Made by a program: the position numbers and the translations under genes
Notes under the pieces: generated by a model
The model's database searches: none
Seen by the model: the letters and a program-made list of their open reading frames with translations, nothing else
What the model was told of the DNA's origin: nothing
Shown here: in pieces, positions 1 through 5,757 of the stretch
Position numbering within the stretch: the stretch's first letter is position 1
Layout of the letters: every line of letters begins with the position of its first letter
Assembly: GCA_900551535.1 (NCBI GenBank)
Contig: URWJ01000099.1
Location: 1-5,757, forward strand
DNA from: an uncultured Granulicatella sp.
GTDB lineage: Bacteria > Bacillota > Bacilli > Lactobacillales > Aerococcaceae
Direction of reading: 5' to 3'
DNA: 5,757 nt

Positions 1-1025
1 GACACATGATTTAAAATCACCTTTTCTCCATAATTGAAAGAGACGTCTGATACTTCAATTAAAGTATGAGAATCTTCTTTATCCACATTCTCATTATTTT
101 GCGCAGACTCAAGTAGTTCATATTTTTCAAAGAGAGGAGCTGTACTTTTAATCGAACCGATTTTCTGACTGATATTTCCAAGAACATTAAAAATGATTCC
201 GCTAAGGCCTGTTGTCGCAATGATACTACCGATACTCACTTCTCCGATATAGGCTAGATATCCTGTTAAAACAAAGACAGAAACTTGGCAAAATAAATTA
301 CTAATTCCACCACTTACGGCAACTTTTGCCATTGTTTTACTAAAATCTCGTTGTGTATCTCCAACTTTGACAGATCTTTCATGGATTTTTTGAGTCAAAT
401 AGTTCAATTTTCTAAATACGAATAAAGTATCGTATCCACTTAATAAGTCCGAAACATGTTTTGAAAAATGCTCGTTTTCTTCAGATGTTTTCATCGTTTT
501 AGCTGTTAACTCTCCAGAAAACAATGCGGGTAATACTGCCATCAGAACAATACAAAAAGCCGTTAATAATACAATAGACCAATGATACATAAATAGCGCT
601 ACTGCAGAAAATACAGCAGAGATGGCTCCCCCAACGACTTCAACCGTGGGCGTAAAAGCTTTTGTTCTAATTTGTTCCATATCGCTTGTAAACCAAGAAA
701 TATAGGTTTGACTATTTTTCTCATAAAAGCGTTCATAAGAAGTATTCTTTATGGCATGACTAATTCGATCTCGTAACCAAGTAACTACCTTTTGTTCAAA
801 GAACGCTTGATAGCGAATCAACATATAGGTAAACAACAAATATAAAGCAAAAATTGCGACTAAAAGAATCGTCTCACGGATAAACCCGTTCATATCCATT
901 TTTACTAAATAGTCTAAAATCTCTGCGTTGACAATACTTGTTAATAATTGAGAGGTCGCAATTAATGTTAAAATCGCAATAGTCACGAACACCTCTTTTT
1001 TAAACTTTTGGAAAATCACCTTCAT
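1..1025 (-). CDS. ABC exporter half-transporter, fused permease and ATP-binding protein (5' part only; 3' end beyond the window)
   Basis: The 341 visible codons carry the membrane domain of a type I ABC exporter. Hydrophobic segments lie near residues 12-30, 50-70, 125-145, 150-168, 235-260 and 265-285, the usual six-helix layout. Residues 109-119 (WFTSDMEQI) fit coupling helix 1, and the region around 200-215 fits coupling helix 2. After a charged linker (about 305-320), the ATPase domain begins with IEVSDVSFNYG, where Y331 suits the A-loop tyrosine. Walker A and the rest lie past the left edge. The start is well set: an in-frame TAG directly precedes the ATG, and GGAGAG sits 6 nt upstream. 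The protein begins right at the membrane domain, so it lacks the C39 peptidase domain of double-glycine bacteriocin exporters. Such proteins export drugs, lipids or peptides as homo- or heterodimers in the cytoplasmic membrane. The substrate is unknown, and a partner gene may follow off the edge. It is a different family from the ABC operon upstream. Confidence 0.9.
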   Translation of the reverse strand, partial: MKVIFQKFKKEVFVTIAILTLIATSQLLTSIVNAEILDYLVKMDMNGFIRETILLVAIFALYLLFTYMLIRYQAFFEQKVVTWLRDRISHAIKNTSYERFYEKNSQTYISWFTSDMEQIRTKAFTPTVEVVGGAISAVFSAVALFMYHWSIVLLTAFCIVLMAVLPALFSGELTAKTMKTSEENEHFSKHVSDLLSGYDTLFVFRKLNYLTQKIHERSVKVGDTQRDFSKTMAKVAVSGGISNLFCQVSVFVLTGYLAYIGEVSIGSIIATTGLSGIIFNVLGNISQKIGSIKSTAPLFEKYELLESAQNNENVDKEDSHTLIEVSDVSFNYGEKVILNHV

Positions 1026-1031
1026 CTAAAT

Positions 1032-1037
1032 CTCTCC
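1032..1037 (-). promoter_or_regulatory. Ribosome binding site of the ABC exporter
   Basis: GGAGAG lies 6 nt before the ATG at 1025. With the in-frame stop codon immediately upstream of that ATG, it fixes the start of the exporter gene. Confidence 0.7.
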
Positions 1038-1047
1038 ACTTCAAATT

Positions 1048-1076
1048 ATTATGCTCATAGTTTAACATCGTCTTAA
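1048..1076 (-). promoter_or_regulatory. Possible promoter of the ABC exporter
   Basis: On the minus strand TTAAGA (1071-1076, 4 of 6 to the -35 consensus) and CATAAT (1048-1053, 5 of 6 to the -10 consensus) are separated by exactly 17 nt. Transcription would begin around 1041, leaving a very short leader just ahead of the Shine-Dalgarno site. The position fits, because a probable terminator lies just upstream and the exporter would otherwise depend on read-through. AT-rich gaps often give such matches by chance, so confidence is modest. Confidence 0.35.
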
Positions 1077-1100
1077 TCCAATGTGTATAGGGCTTTGGAC

Positions 1101-1141
1101 GGAAAATAAAAGAAAAGTGAGGATTTCTTAGTTCCTCACTT
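1101..1141 (-). terminator. Probable intrinsic terminator of the ABC-2 operon, overlapping the last stop codon
   Basis: Arms AAGTGAGGA (1133-1141 read on the minus strand) and TCCTCACTT (1115-1123) pair perfectly over 9 bp around a 9-nt loop. The minus strand then continues with TTCTTTTATTTTCC. The stop codon TGA of the second permease (1136-1138) lies inside the upstream arm. The stem has only four G-C pairs, so termination may be partial and allow some read-through into the exporter gene. Confidence 0.6.
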
Positions 1142-2197
1142 CCTTATATTTTTTAGTCTTATGCCAATAAACAAAATGGAGAAGGCTATTCCAACAAGAG
1201 CTCCTATTACAAACGGTACTCCCTGTTGTAGAGCTGGTAACACACTAATCGGTAAAATAGTCCCTAAAGAATATCCTCCAATACTCAAATAGCCAAGGAT
1301 AAAGAGGACAATCGTCGACACCATCGTATCTTTAATCAAAGAAAAGAGCAGCATCTGTGCAATAAATAATCCAACAATTGCTAATAATGGATATCCAATT
1401 GACAGCAGGATTCCTTGAGTCGCTGAAATAAAGATTGTTTCCCCATTAGAAATATACGATACAGGAAACAGAAAAACATTCTCTTGAATTAGGATTCCAT
1501 ACGCCACTACAGACAGAATCACCAGCAGACTAGGAAAAGCATAAAAGTATTTCAAAGAATAGAGCGTTTCTGTCAATAATTCTTCTTTATTAGAAATCGG
1601 TACTACTTCTAGCAGCGTTTGGTGTCGTTGTTTTCTTTCTAAATATCCCCCAACCTGTACAAGGAAAAGGAAAACAAGGATTCCGCAGCCAAGAAGTTGG
1701 AAAATCGTCTGTATAAAATCACCATACTGGTAATAGGTTTGGTAGGATATCTCTTTTCCAACTAAATAATGGAATAATTGGAGTTTAGCTTTAATTTGCA
1801 TAGGACTCTCTAACGAATCCGCCCATTCTTTTGGGACACGACTTAGAAGAGATTCCACCAATTCCAATCGTTTTTCATAAATCGGAATCAGCCGTTCCGT
1901 TTTCCCCTTCACTGTATAAACCCCATTTTCTTGTGCATAGGTTTGGTAAAGCGCCTGGAAAGTAGTATTCATCTCTTTCTTTGTATCTTCATCGATCGTC
2001 ATTTGGTTCTCAAACGAATCTTTCAGATCATCTATCTGAGCAAATTGTCGTTCAATCACATCTCTTAAGGCCGGTTTTCCTGTAACGTGATGATATCCCA
2101 TGACAAGCGCCGCAACTACTAAGATAAGAAGCGGTATCTTATAGAAAAATCCTCTTTTCTTTAAATGCATTCTATCTAATTGAACCCATCTACTCAT
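1136..2197 (-). CDS. ABC-2-type transporter permease, second subunit, with large extracytoplasmic domain
   Basis: This is a 353-residue membrane protein. One helix lies near residues 19-35, then comes a charged, mostly helical domain (about 36-158) that should lie outside the membrane. Further hydrophobic segments lie near 161-182, 218-237, 262-287, 291-307 and 327-345. After the second helix, LERKQRHQTLLEVVPIS (186-202) matches the ABC-2 permease pattern of a charged stretch, TL, and a proline about six residues on, which contacts the ATPase. The upstream permease has the same layout and a matching segment, so the two are distant paralogues and probably form the heterodimeric pore. The ATG overlaps the previous stop codon as ATGA, with AGGAGG 6 nt upstream, so translation is probably coupled. 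The C-terminus is short and basic (RLKNIRK). No family name or substrate can be assigned. A role in exporting or removing peptides or antibiotics is inferred from the transporter type only. Confidence 0.85.
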   Translation of the reverse strand: MSRWVQLDRMHLKKRGFFYKIPLLILVVAALVMGYHHVTGKPALRDVIERQFAQIDDLKDSFENQMTIDEDTKKEMNTTFQALYQTYAQENGVYTVKGKTERLIPIYEKRLELVESLLSRVPKEWADSLESPMQIKAKLQLFHYLVGKEISYQTYYQYGDFIQTIFQLLGCGILVFLFLVQVGGYLERKQRHQTLLEVVPISNKEELLTETLYSLKYFYAFPSLLVILSVVAYGILIQENVFLFPVSYISNGETIFISATQGILLSIGYPLLAIVGLFIAQMLLFSLIKDTMVSTIVLFILGYLSIGGYSLGTILPISVLPALQQGVPFVIGALVGIAFSILFIGIRLKNIRK

Positions 2198-3384
2198 ACC
2201 GAACCTCCTCGTCTATGACGCTCTTGCCAGCATGAAGTTCCAACTGTCAACAAGAAGAACACGAATGCTCCTACAAGTAAACTGGCACATCCGTTTGAAA
2301 TCGTGAACGTACCCGTCGCGTAAAAATCATCTTTCATTCCTTGGATGACAGATCCGAAGTTCACATAGTACAGTGGCAACTTGTCTGCAAAAGAAGGATA
2401 AATCTTCATGGAACGGAAGATAGGCTCTGCCCAAATAACCATCAACCCTGCGATGAACCCTACCATCTTATTTCTACTCAACTGATTACACCATGCGACG
2501 AGATTGATTAAGAATAGGAGCACACACGCTGCAAAGAGTAGGACGATTCCAATAAATTGTAATGGAAACATGAGGGCCTCTTCTTCCCCACGAAATACAA
2601 GAAACGGCGTAGTGAGGTTGTCCCAGCCAAAAGATAAACTCTGTACTAAGAAAACTACAAATAAAGCCAGAATTACTAGGGCCATATTTACCAACCAGTA
2701 ACTACTCATCTTTTGTAATAAATATTTCCACTCGCGAATCGGCTTCACAGCTAACATACTACGATGCTTCCAATCGTCTAAAAGGATAGGACTGATAAAT
2801 AGTAGCAAGATTGAAAATAGAACTGGCAACCAATACATCATCGGTTCATTATATTTTGTCCATTCCATCCAAAATATCCGATTGACCATTTGTAAAATAT
2901 CGTCTAATTGATAACGTCCCTGCGCCTCTAAAGAACGAAACTCCATTAAATGTTGTTTAACATTCTTATACTCTAACTGTTCCTGCTTACTAGGATTAAA
3001 TCCAATTGTATTATAAATCGGAAGGGGCGATTGTTCTTTATCTCTTAATTCAAGTCGCAACTCCCAAAAATGAATCTGTTCTTTTATATAAGTTTTATAA
3101 TCTTGGTTTTGAAACGCTGTTACTGCACGATGATAAGCAACGGCATCCTCTAACCATTTTTCCTCTGTTTCCGTTAAACTTCTTTTCTTTGCTTCCTCTT
3201 CATATTCATTGATTAGTATCAAATGAATTTTATCTCCTTGATTTAAAGTGGTATTCAAAAGTTCATTGAGAGAAGATTTTTGTTGAAAATTCATCACAAG
3301 AAAAACAACCATCAGCAATACACAACCGATGAACTGAATTTTCATTAATCGATTTCGAACAATCAACAGTAATTGTGTTTTCAT
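2194..3384 (-). CDS. ABC-2-type transporter permease, first subunit, with large extracytoplasmic domain
   Basis: This is a 396-residue membrane protein. A helix near residues 16-33 is followed by about 145 charged residues (34-180) rich in E, K, Q and aromatics, predicted outside the cell. Further hydrophobic segments lie near 181-202, 230-249, 272-297, 306-321 and 364-384. The segment LDDWKHRSMLAVKPIREW (202-219) is the likely ATPase-contact loop and parallels LERKQRHQTLLEVVPIS in the next permease. The gene starts 36 bp after the ATPase stop codon; AGGAG lies 8 nt before the ATG. Its TGA overlaps the next start codon. Gene order (ATPase, permease, permease) and the shared fold point to a single membrane complex. 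Single-helix, large-loop, multi-helix permeases occur in YtrCD-like and NatB-like exporters, but I cannot assign this one to a named family. The protein ends in a basic tail (RHRRGG) that suits a cytoplasmic C-terminus. Confidence 0.85.
   Translation of the reverse strand: MKTQLLLIVRNRLMKIQFIGCVLLMVVFLVMNFQQKSSLNELLNTTLNQGDKIHLILINEYEEEAKKRSLTETEEKWLEDAVAYHRAVTAFQNQDYKTYIKEQIHFWELRLELRDKEQSPLPIYNTIGFNPSKQEQLEYKNVKQHLMEFRSLEAQGRYQLDDILQMVNRIFWMEWTKYNEPMMYWLPVLFSILLLFISPILLDDWKHRSMLAVKPIREWKYLLQKMSSYWLVNMALVILALFVVFLVQSLSFGWDNLTTPFLVFRGEEEALMFPLQFIGIVLLFAACVLLFLINLVAWCNQLSRNKMVGFIAGLMVIWAEPIFRSMKIYPSFADKLPLYYVNFGSVIQGMKDDFYATGTFTISNGCASLLVGAFVFFLLTVGTSCWQERHRRGGSV
2204..2209 (-). promoter_or_regulatory. 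Strong ribosome binding site of the second permease, inside the first permease gene
   Basis: A perfect AGGAGG lies 6 nt before the ATG at 2197 and falls within the last codons of the upstream permease. It supports the ATGA overlap start rather than an internal methionine such as M10, and allows independent as well as coupled initiation. Confidence 0.8.
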
Positions 3385-3420
3385 GCTAGCTTCTCCTCTC
3401 TTTTTAAACTTTCGATTGTA

Positions 3421-4305
3421 CTATCCGTACAGTTCTTTATAAAGTGCGTAGCAACCTTTTGCTCCAATCTTAATTTCACTACATTGATGGATATTTTCTA
3501 GTATCCACTTCCATTTTTCTTTTGGAAGCTCTCCATCCGTAAGGTAAATGCTAATTTGTCTTCCTTCAGGATTCACCATGTCTACTTCTCTTGAAAATTC
3601 CTCTACAAACTTTTCGAAATACTCTTTTGAAATAAAGGTCAATTGAAGTGTATCCACGCCTTCCTTTTGCGGTGAATATTCCAATGCGATTCGTTTCTCT
3701 TTCATAAAATAAATCTTGTCGGCAATCGAATCGAGATTGTTCAGTAGATGAGAGGCCATCACAATCGTTTTTCCTTCATCCCGTAACTGTCTCAACACTT
3801 TAGAAATCAATTCCACATTATCAGGATCTAACCCGTTCATCACTTCATCCACAAGCATATAGTCTGCTTTTGTAACCAGCACTAATGCAAAACAAAGACG
3901 TTGCCGCATTCCTAGTGAATACCCACCCACTTTTTGATGAATATAGTCTTCCATTTTTAACTGCTCGATCACAGTTTGAACAGTTCCAGAAGCTACTTTC
4001 CACATCGAGGCATAGAAATTCAAATGCTCGATTCCATTTAATTCATCGTATAATTCAGATTGATCCGGCATTTTCACGATATGTTGTCTCATAAATAATG
4101 TATCAGTTGTATAATTTTTCCCTTGATAGCACACCGAAATACCGTTATTTCTTAAGTGTCCAGACAGTATTTGGATAAGCGTAGATTTTCCTACGCCATT
4201 CGGTGCTACTAGTCCAATAATTTGAGACGATGGAAGCTCTAAGTCAATCTGATTTAGAATCTCTTTTTTCCCATATGAAAAATTCTGAATATGAACTTCT
4301 AGCAT
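3421..4305 (-). CDS. ABC transporter ATP-binding protein (ABC-2/drug-exporter type)
   Basis: This 294-residue cytoplasmic ATPase powers the two permeases encoded next. Y11 suits the A-loop. Walker A is APNGVGKST (34-42), with alanine where glycine is usual. The Q-loop region is KMPDQSELYDEL (78-89). The signature is YSLGMRQR (129-136), the SxGMxQR form typical of ABC-2-associated ATPases. Walker B is YMLVDE (149-154) with catalytic E154, followed by VMNGLDP, where V155-M156 replace the usual Pro-Thr. The switch histidine is H185 (MASHLL). All residues needed for ATP hydrolysis are present. Residues from about 205 to 294 form an extra C-terminal domain, and the total length is similar to YtrB-like ATPases. 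The start is supported by AAGGAG 8 nt upstream. The gene is first in its operon, behind an extended -10 promoter. The substrate is unknown; peptide or antibiotic efflux or immunity is a guess from family context. Confidence 0.93.
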   Translation of the reverse strand: MLEVHIQNFSYGKKEILNQIDLELPSSQIIGLVAPNGVGKSTLIQILSGHLRNNGISVCYQGKNYTTDTLFMRQHIVKMPDQSELYDELNGIEHLNFYASMWKVASGTVQTVIEQLKMEDYIHQKVGGYSLGMRQRLCFALVLVTKADYMLVDEVMNGLDPDNVELISKVLRQLRDEGKTIVMASHLLNNLDSIADKIYFMKEKRIALEYSPQKEGVDTLQLTFISKEYFEKFVEEFSREVDMVNPEGRQISIYLTDGELPKEKWKWILENIHQCSEIKIGAKGCYALYKELYG

Positions 4306-4339
4306 TCGTTTGACTCCTTCCTGTACTTGTATCTTAATT

Positions 4340-4361
4340 TAACCGTTTCTGTTACCGCTTC
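4340..4361. repeat. Two imperfect 10-bp direct repeats in the leader of the ABC operon
   Basis: On the plus strand TAACCGTTTC (4340-4349) and TTACCGCTTC (4352-4361) match at 8 of 10 positions with a 12-bp period. They lie just downstream of the predicted transcription start and upstream of the ATPase ribosome binding site. Tandem half-sites at about one helical turn can bind a regulator, but with only two copies chance is a real alternative. Confidence 0.3.
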
Positions 4362-4371
4362 CTTCGTTAAT

Positions 4372-4380
4372 ATTATAGCA
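4372..4380 (-). promoter_or_regulatory. Extended -10 promoter of the ABC-2 transporter operon
   Basis: On the minus strand the sequence TGCTATAAT gives a perfect TATAAT hexamer (4372-4377) preceded by the TGn extension (4378-4380). No good -35 box sits 17 nt upstream (CTATTT there), which is typical of promoters relying on the extended -10. Transcription would start near 4365, giving a leader of about 60 nt before the ATPase start. The upstream rlmN terminator separates this promoter from the housekeeping genes. Confidence 0.7.
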
Positions 4381-4381
4381 A

Positions 4382-4398
4382 ATTTTCTTTTAGAAAAT
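4382..4398. promoter_or_regulatory. Palindrome in the promoter spacer, possible operator
   Basis: A perfect inverted repeat ATTTTCT-TTT-AGAAAAT begins 1 nt upstream of the TGn extension (2 nt counting orientation) and fills the spacer towards the -35 position. A repressor bound there would block RNA polymerase. No regulator gene lies in the window. The repeat is AT-rich, so it may be coincidental. Confidence 0.35.
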
Positions 4399-4465
4399 AG
4401 AGTTCTTTTGTAGATTTCAATCAAATTCCTATAAAAATATCGACTTTTGTTTGATTTTTGCACAC

Positions 4466-4496
4466 AAAAAACCACACCTCTCTTCTGAGGTGTGGT
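4466..4496 (-). terminator. Intrinsic terminator of rlmN
   Basis: ACCACACCTC (minus strand 4487-4496) pairs perfectly with GAGGTGTGGT (4471-4480) around a 6-nt loop, and a run of six T follows (4471-4466 on the minus strand). It begins 12 nt after the rlmN stop codon. The plus-strand side has no T-run, so it acts only for leftward transcription. It insulates rlmN from the ABC operon. Confidence 0.92.
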
Positions 4497-4508
4497 AGCT
4501 CTATTATA

Positions 4509-5624
4509 TTAGGCTTTTGTTTTTTCAGCGCGGTCACGTTTCATTTGGCTTGAACGTAATTGTCCGCAGGCTGCTTCGATATCATGTCCGAATTCTTTAC
4601 GAACGACACAGTTGATGTGGTTTTTCTTCAAGACATCGTAGAAGGCAACTACTCGTTCTTTTCCACTACGTTCATATTGGTCATGTTCACGAACTTTGTT
4701 ATACGGAATTAAGTTGACATATGAAAGACGTTTCTTATCCGCAAGAAGGTCGGCCAATTGTTGCGCTTGTTCCACCGAATCATTCACGTGATCGAGCATG
4801 ATGTACTCGAAAGTTACACGACGATTTGTTTTAGCGATGTATTCATTAATGGCATCCATCACGACTTCGATTGGATATTTACGGTTGATACGCATGATAC
4901 GAGAACGTGTATCGTTATCTGGCGCATGAAGTGATAATGCAAGGTTCACTTGTAATCCTTCGTCTGCGAACTCGCGAATCTTTGGAGCCAAACCACTTGT
5001 AGATACAGTGATATGACGAGCCCCAATTCCAAGCCCTTTATCAGAGTTGACCACTTTCAAGAATTTAATCACGTTATCATAGTTATCAAATGGTTCACCA
5101 ATCCCCATGACTACGATATGGCTAACGCGGTCCCCAGGAGACACTTCATCTAAAGTTCGTTGCACGTGCATGACTTGCGCTACGATTTCCCCAGCAACAA
5201 GGTCACGTTGTTTTGCGATAATTCCGCTGGCACAGAAAGTACATCCGATATTACATCCTACTTGTGTCGTTACACAGATAGATAAGCCGTATTCTTGTGG
5301 CATTAATACCGTTTCGATTAAGAGGCCGTCTGCTAATTCAAAGAGGAATTTACGTGTTCCGTCTGTTGATTGTTGTTTGATACGTTCGTTTAACACTGGG
5401 AATGTGAACTCTTCTTGTAACTCCTCAATCAGTGATTTTGGCAAGTTTGTCATTTCTTCAAAACTGGTTACACGTTTGCGGTAAAGCCAGTCCCATAATT
5501 GACCTGCTCTGAATTTCTTTTCGCCTTTTGCTTCAAACCAAGCTGTTAGCTCTTCTAGTGGCATGCCGTAAATAATCGGTTTTCCTTCATATTGACGAAC
5601 CACTCGTCCAATTTTTCTAACCAT
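4509..5624 (-). CDS. rlmN: 23S rRNA (adenine-2503-C2)-methyltransferase, radical SAM
   Basis: This 371-residue enzyme methylates C2 of A2503 in 23S rRNA; in E. coli the same enzyme also modifies A37 of some tRNAs. The radical-SAM cluster motif CxxxCxxC is at C124, C128 and C131 (GCNIGCTFC). C353 in DIEAACGQLR is the cysteine that carries the transferred methyl group, and C117 and E104 match other conserved positions of the E. coli protein. GIGEP (174-178) and HITVSTSGL (203-211) are further family motifs, and the N-terminal region has the usual FRAGQLWDWLY segment (38-48). Length is normal. C353 with the conserved GQLR supports RlmN; the resistance enzyme Cfr shares the chemistry but differs in overall sequence. 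The ATG at 5624 has GAGG 7 nt upstream. The gene follows an asparaginase-like gene by 15 bp, probably in one transcript, and ends at a strong terminator. A few lines counted by hand suggest higher GC than the transporter genes. Confidence 0.97.
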   Translation of the reverse strand: MVRKIGRVVRQYEGKPIIYGMPLEELTAWFEAKGEKKFRAGQLWDWLYRKRVTSFEEMTNLPKSLIEELQEEFTFPVLNERIKQQSTDGTRKFLFELADGLLIETVLMPQEYGLSICVTTQVGCNIGCTFCASGIIAKQRDLVAGEIVAQVMHVQRTLDEVSPGDRVSHIVVMGIGEPFDNYDNVIKFLKVVNSDKGLGIGARHITVSTSGLAPKIREFADEGLQVNLALSLHAPDNDTRSRIMRINRKYPIEVVMDAINEYIAKTNRRVTFEYIMLDHVNDSVEQAQQLADLLADKKRLSYVNLIPYNKVREHDQYERSGKERVVAFYDVLKKNHINCVVRKEFGHDIEAACGQLRSSQMKRDRAEKTKA

Positions 5625-5639
5625 ATCTATTCCTCTTTC

Positions 5640-5757
5640 CTATACTTGAAATGCTCTAATGATTGTTTCTCTGTTTGCATGAGCGCTTAATAACACCGAT
5701 AATTTCACACGAGCCTTTTGTCCACTAAGCCCTGTTGTGAAAATCACCCCTGCTTCG
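5640..5757 (-). CDS. C-terminal fragment of a probable type I L-asparaginase (5' end beyond the window)
   Basis: The last 38 codons before a TAG stop are visible. They read EAGVIFTTGLSGQKARVKLS and end ETIIRAFQV. The pattern AGVI, then G-L-x-G-x-KAR-x-KL, then a final helix with ETI-x-R-A resembles the C-terminus of cytoplasmic (type I) asparaginases, which hydrolyse asparagine to aspartate and ammonia. E. coli AnsA has a comparable AGVI...TKLHYLL...ETIRKA ending. All catalytic residues of this family lie upstream of the visible part, so activity cannot be judged. The stop is 15 bp before rlmN, whose Shine-Dalgarno site falls in this gap, so the two are probably cotranscribed. The fragment is short; another enzyme with a similar tail is possible. 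Confidence 0.6.
   Translation of the reverse strand, partial: EAGVIFTTGLSGQKARVKLSVLLSAHANRETIIRAFQV

Larger units (their letters stand above)
1000..1143 (-). other. Stop-free, coding-like frame in the gap before the ABC exporter (possible gene remnant or small ORF)
   Basis: In the frame one step off from the exporter, 47 sense codons run without a stop from just after a TAA (1144-1146) to a TAA at 1000-1002. The translation contains FRPKPYTHWIKTMLNYEHNN and ends DEGDFPKV. It is rich in W, H, Y, P and N, reads like a soluble protein tail, and overlaps the first codons of the exporter gene in the way operon genes often do. The only ATG is at 1068 and would give a 22-residue peptide. No strong Shine-Dalgarno site precedes it, and there is no GTG or TTG start further up. 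The stretch also spans the proposed terminator arm and promoter, which argues against it. I do not recognise the sequence. It could be the 3' end of a lost gene, a tiny peptide or chance. Confidence 0.15.

Noticed and set aside
2504..2701. A 65-codon open frame on the plus strand
   Set aside because: It is antisense to the first permease with a composition rich in R, N, T and K and no motif. It is a shadow of the real gene.
3006..3212. A 68-codon plus-strand frame with hydrophobic stretches that could suggest a small membrane protein
   Set aside because: The hydrophobicity is the mirror of charged codons in the permease's outside domain on the opposite strand, and no ribosome binding site supports it.
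3385..3420. Gap between ATPase and first permease examined for a promoter or terminator
   Set aside because: The 36 bp hold only a short AT-rich stretch and the Shine-Dalgarno site. There is no stem-loop or promoter pair, so the genes are treated as cotranscribed.
3885..4094. A 69-codon open frame on the plus strand
   Set aside because: It is antisense to the ATPase signature and Q-loop region, where conservation belongs to the minus strand.
5107..5484. A 125-codon open frame on the plus strand
   Set aside because: It lies wholly antisense to the well-conserved rlmN. Its translation has no recognisable motif, and no promoter or convincing Shine-Dalgarno site precedes it.
4509..5624. Possibility that the methyltransferase is Cfr, the A2503 C8-methylating resistance enzyme
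   Set aside because: The motifs and length agree with RlmN, and the gene sits beside a probable housekeeping gene with its own terminator, without mobile-element signs.

Overview
This window looks like a low-GC Bacillota chromosome, most likely Lactobacillales. The reasons are strong purine-rich Shine-Dalgarno sites before every gene, an AT-rich base composition, U-tailed intrinsic terminators, and an RlmN protein with a GIGEPFDNYDN motif of the kind I associate with lactic acid bacteria. A Carnobacteriaceae/Granulicatella- or Enterococcus-like source is plausible, but I cannot fix the genus. Every credible gene lies on the minus strand, so transcription runs from right to left.

Right part (about 4466-5757): the last 38 codons of a gene resembling cytoplasmic type I L-asparaginase are followed after 15 bp by a complete rlmN (radical-SAM 23S rRNA adenine-2503 C2-methyltransferase). 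rlmN ends at a textbook intrinsic terminator, a 10-bp stem plus a T-run at 4466-4496. This is a short housekeeping transcript.

Middle part (about 1101-4400): a promoter with an extended -10 element, with a palindrome beside it, drives a three-gene ABC transporter operon. It encodes an ATPase of the ABC-2/drug-antibiotic type (294 aa) and two related permeases (396 and 353 aa). Each permease has one N-terminal membrane helix, a large charged extracytoplasmic domain and then about five more helices. The two permease genes overlap by ATGA, so the complex is probably one ATPase type with a permease heterodimer. A second stem-loop with a T-rich tail overlaps the last stop codon and probably ends the operon. 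The substrate cannot be read from sequence. The layout recalls YtrBCD-like and bacteriocin-immunity-like exporters, but no regulator or precursor peptide gene is present.

Left part (1-1076): a possible promoter precedes a second, unrelated ABC system. This is a type I exporter half-transporter with a fused membrane domain and ATPase domain, cut by the left edge just inside the ATPase domain. In the 110-bp gap before it there is a stop-free frame in a different phase that reads like protein but has no convincing start. It may be a gene remnant or chance.

I see no RNA genes, CRISPR arrays, insertion sequences or phage genes. The most interesting region is the pair of adjacent ABC systems with unknown substrates, not a clearly new system.
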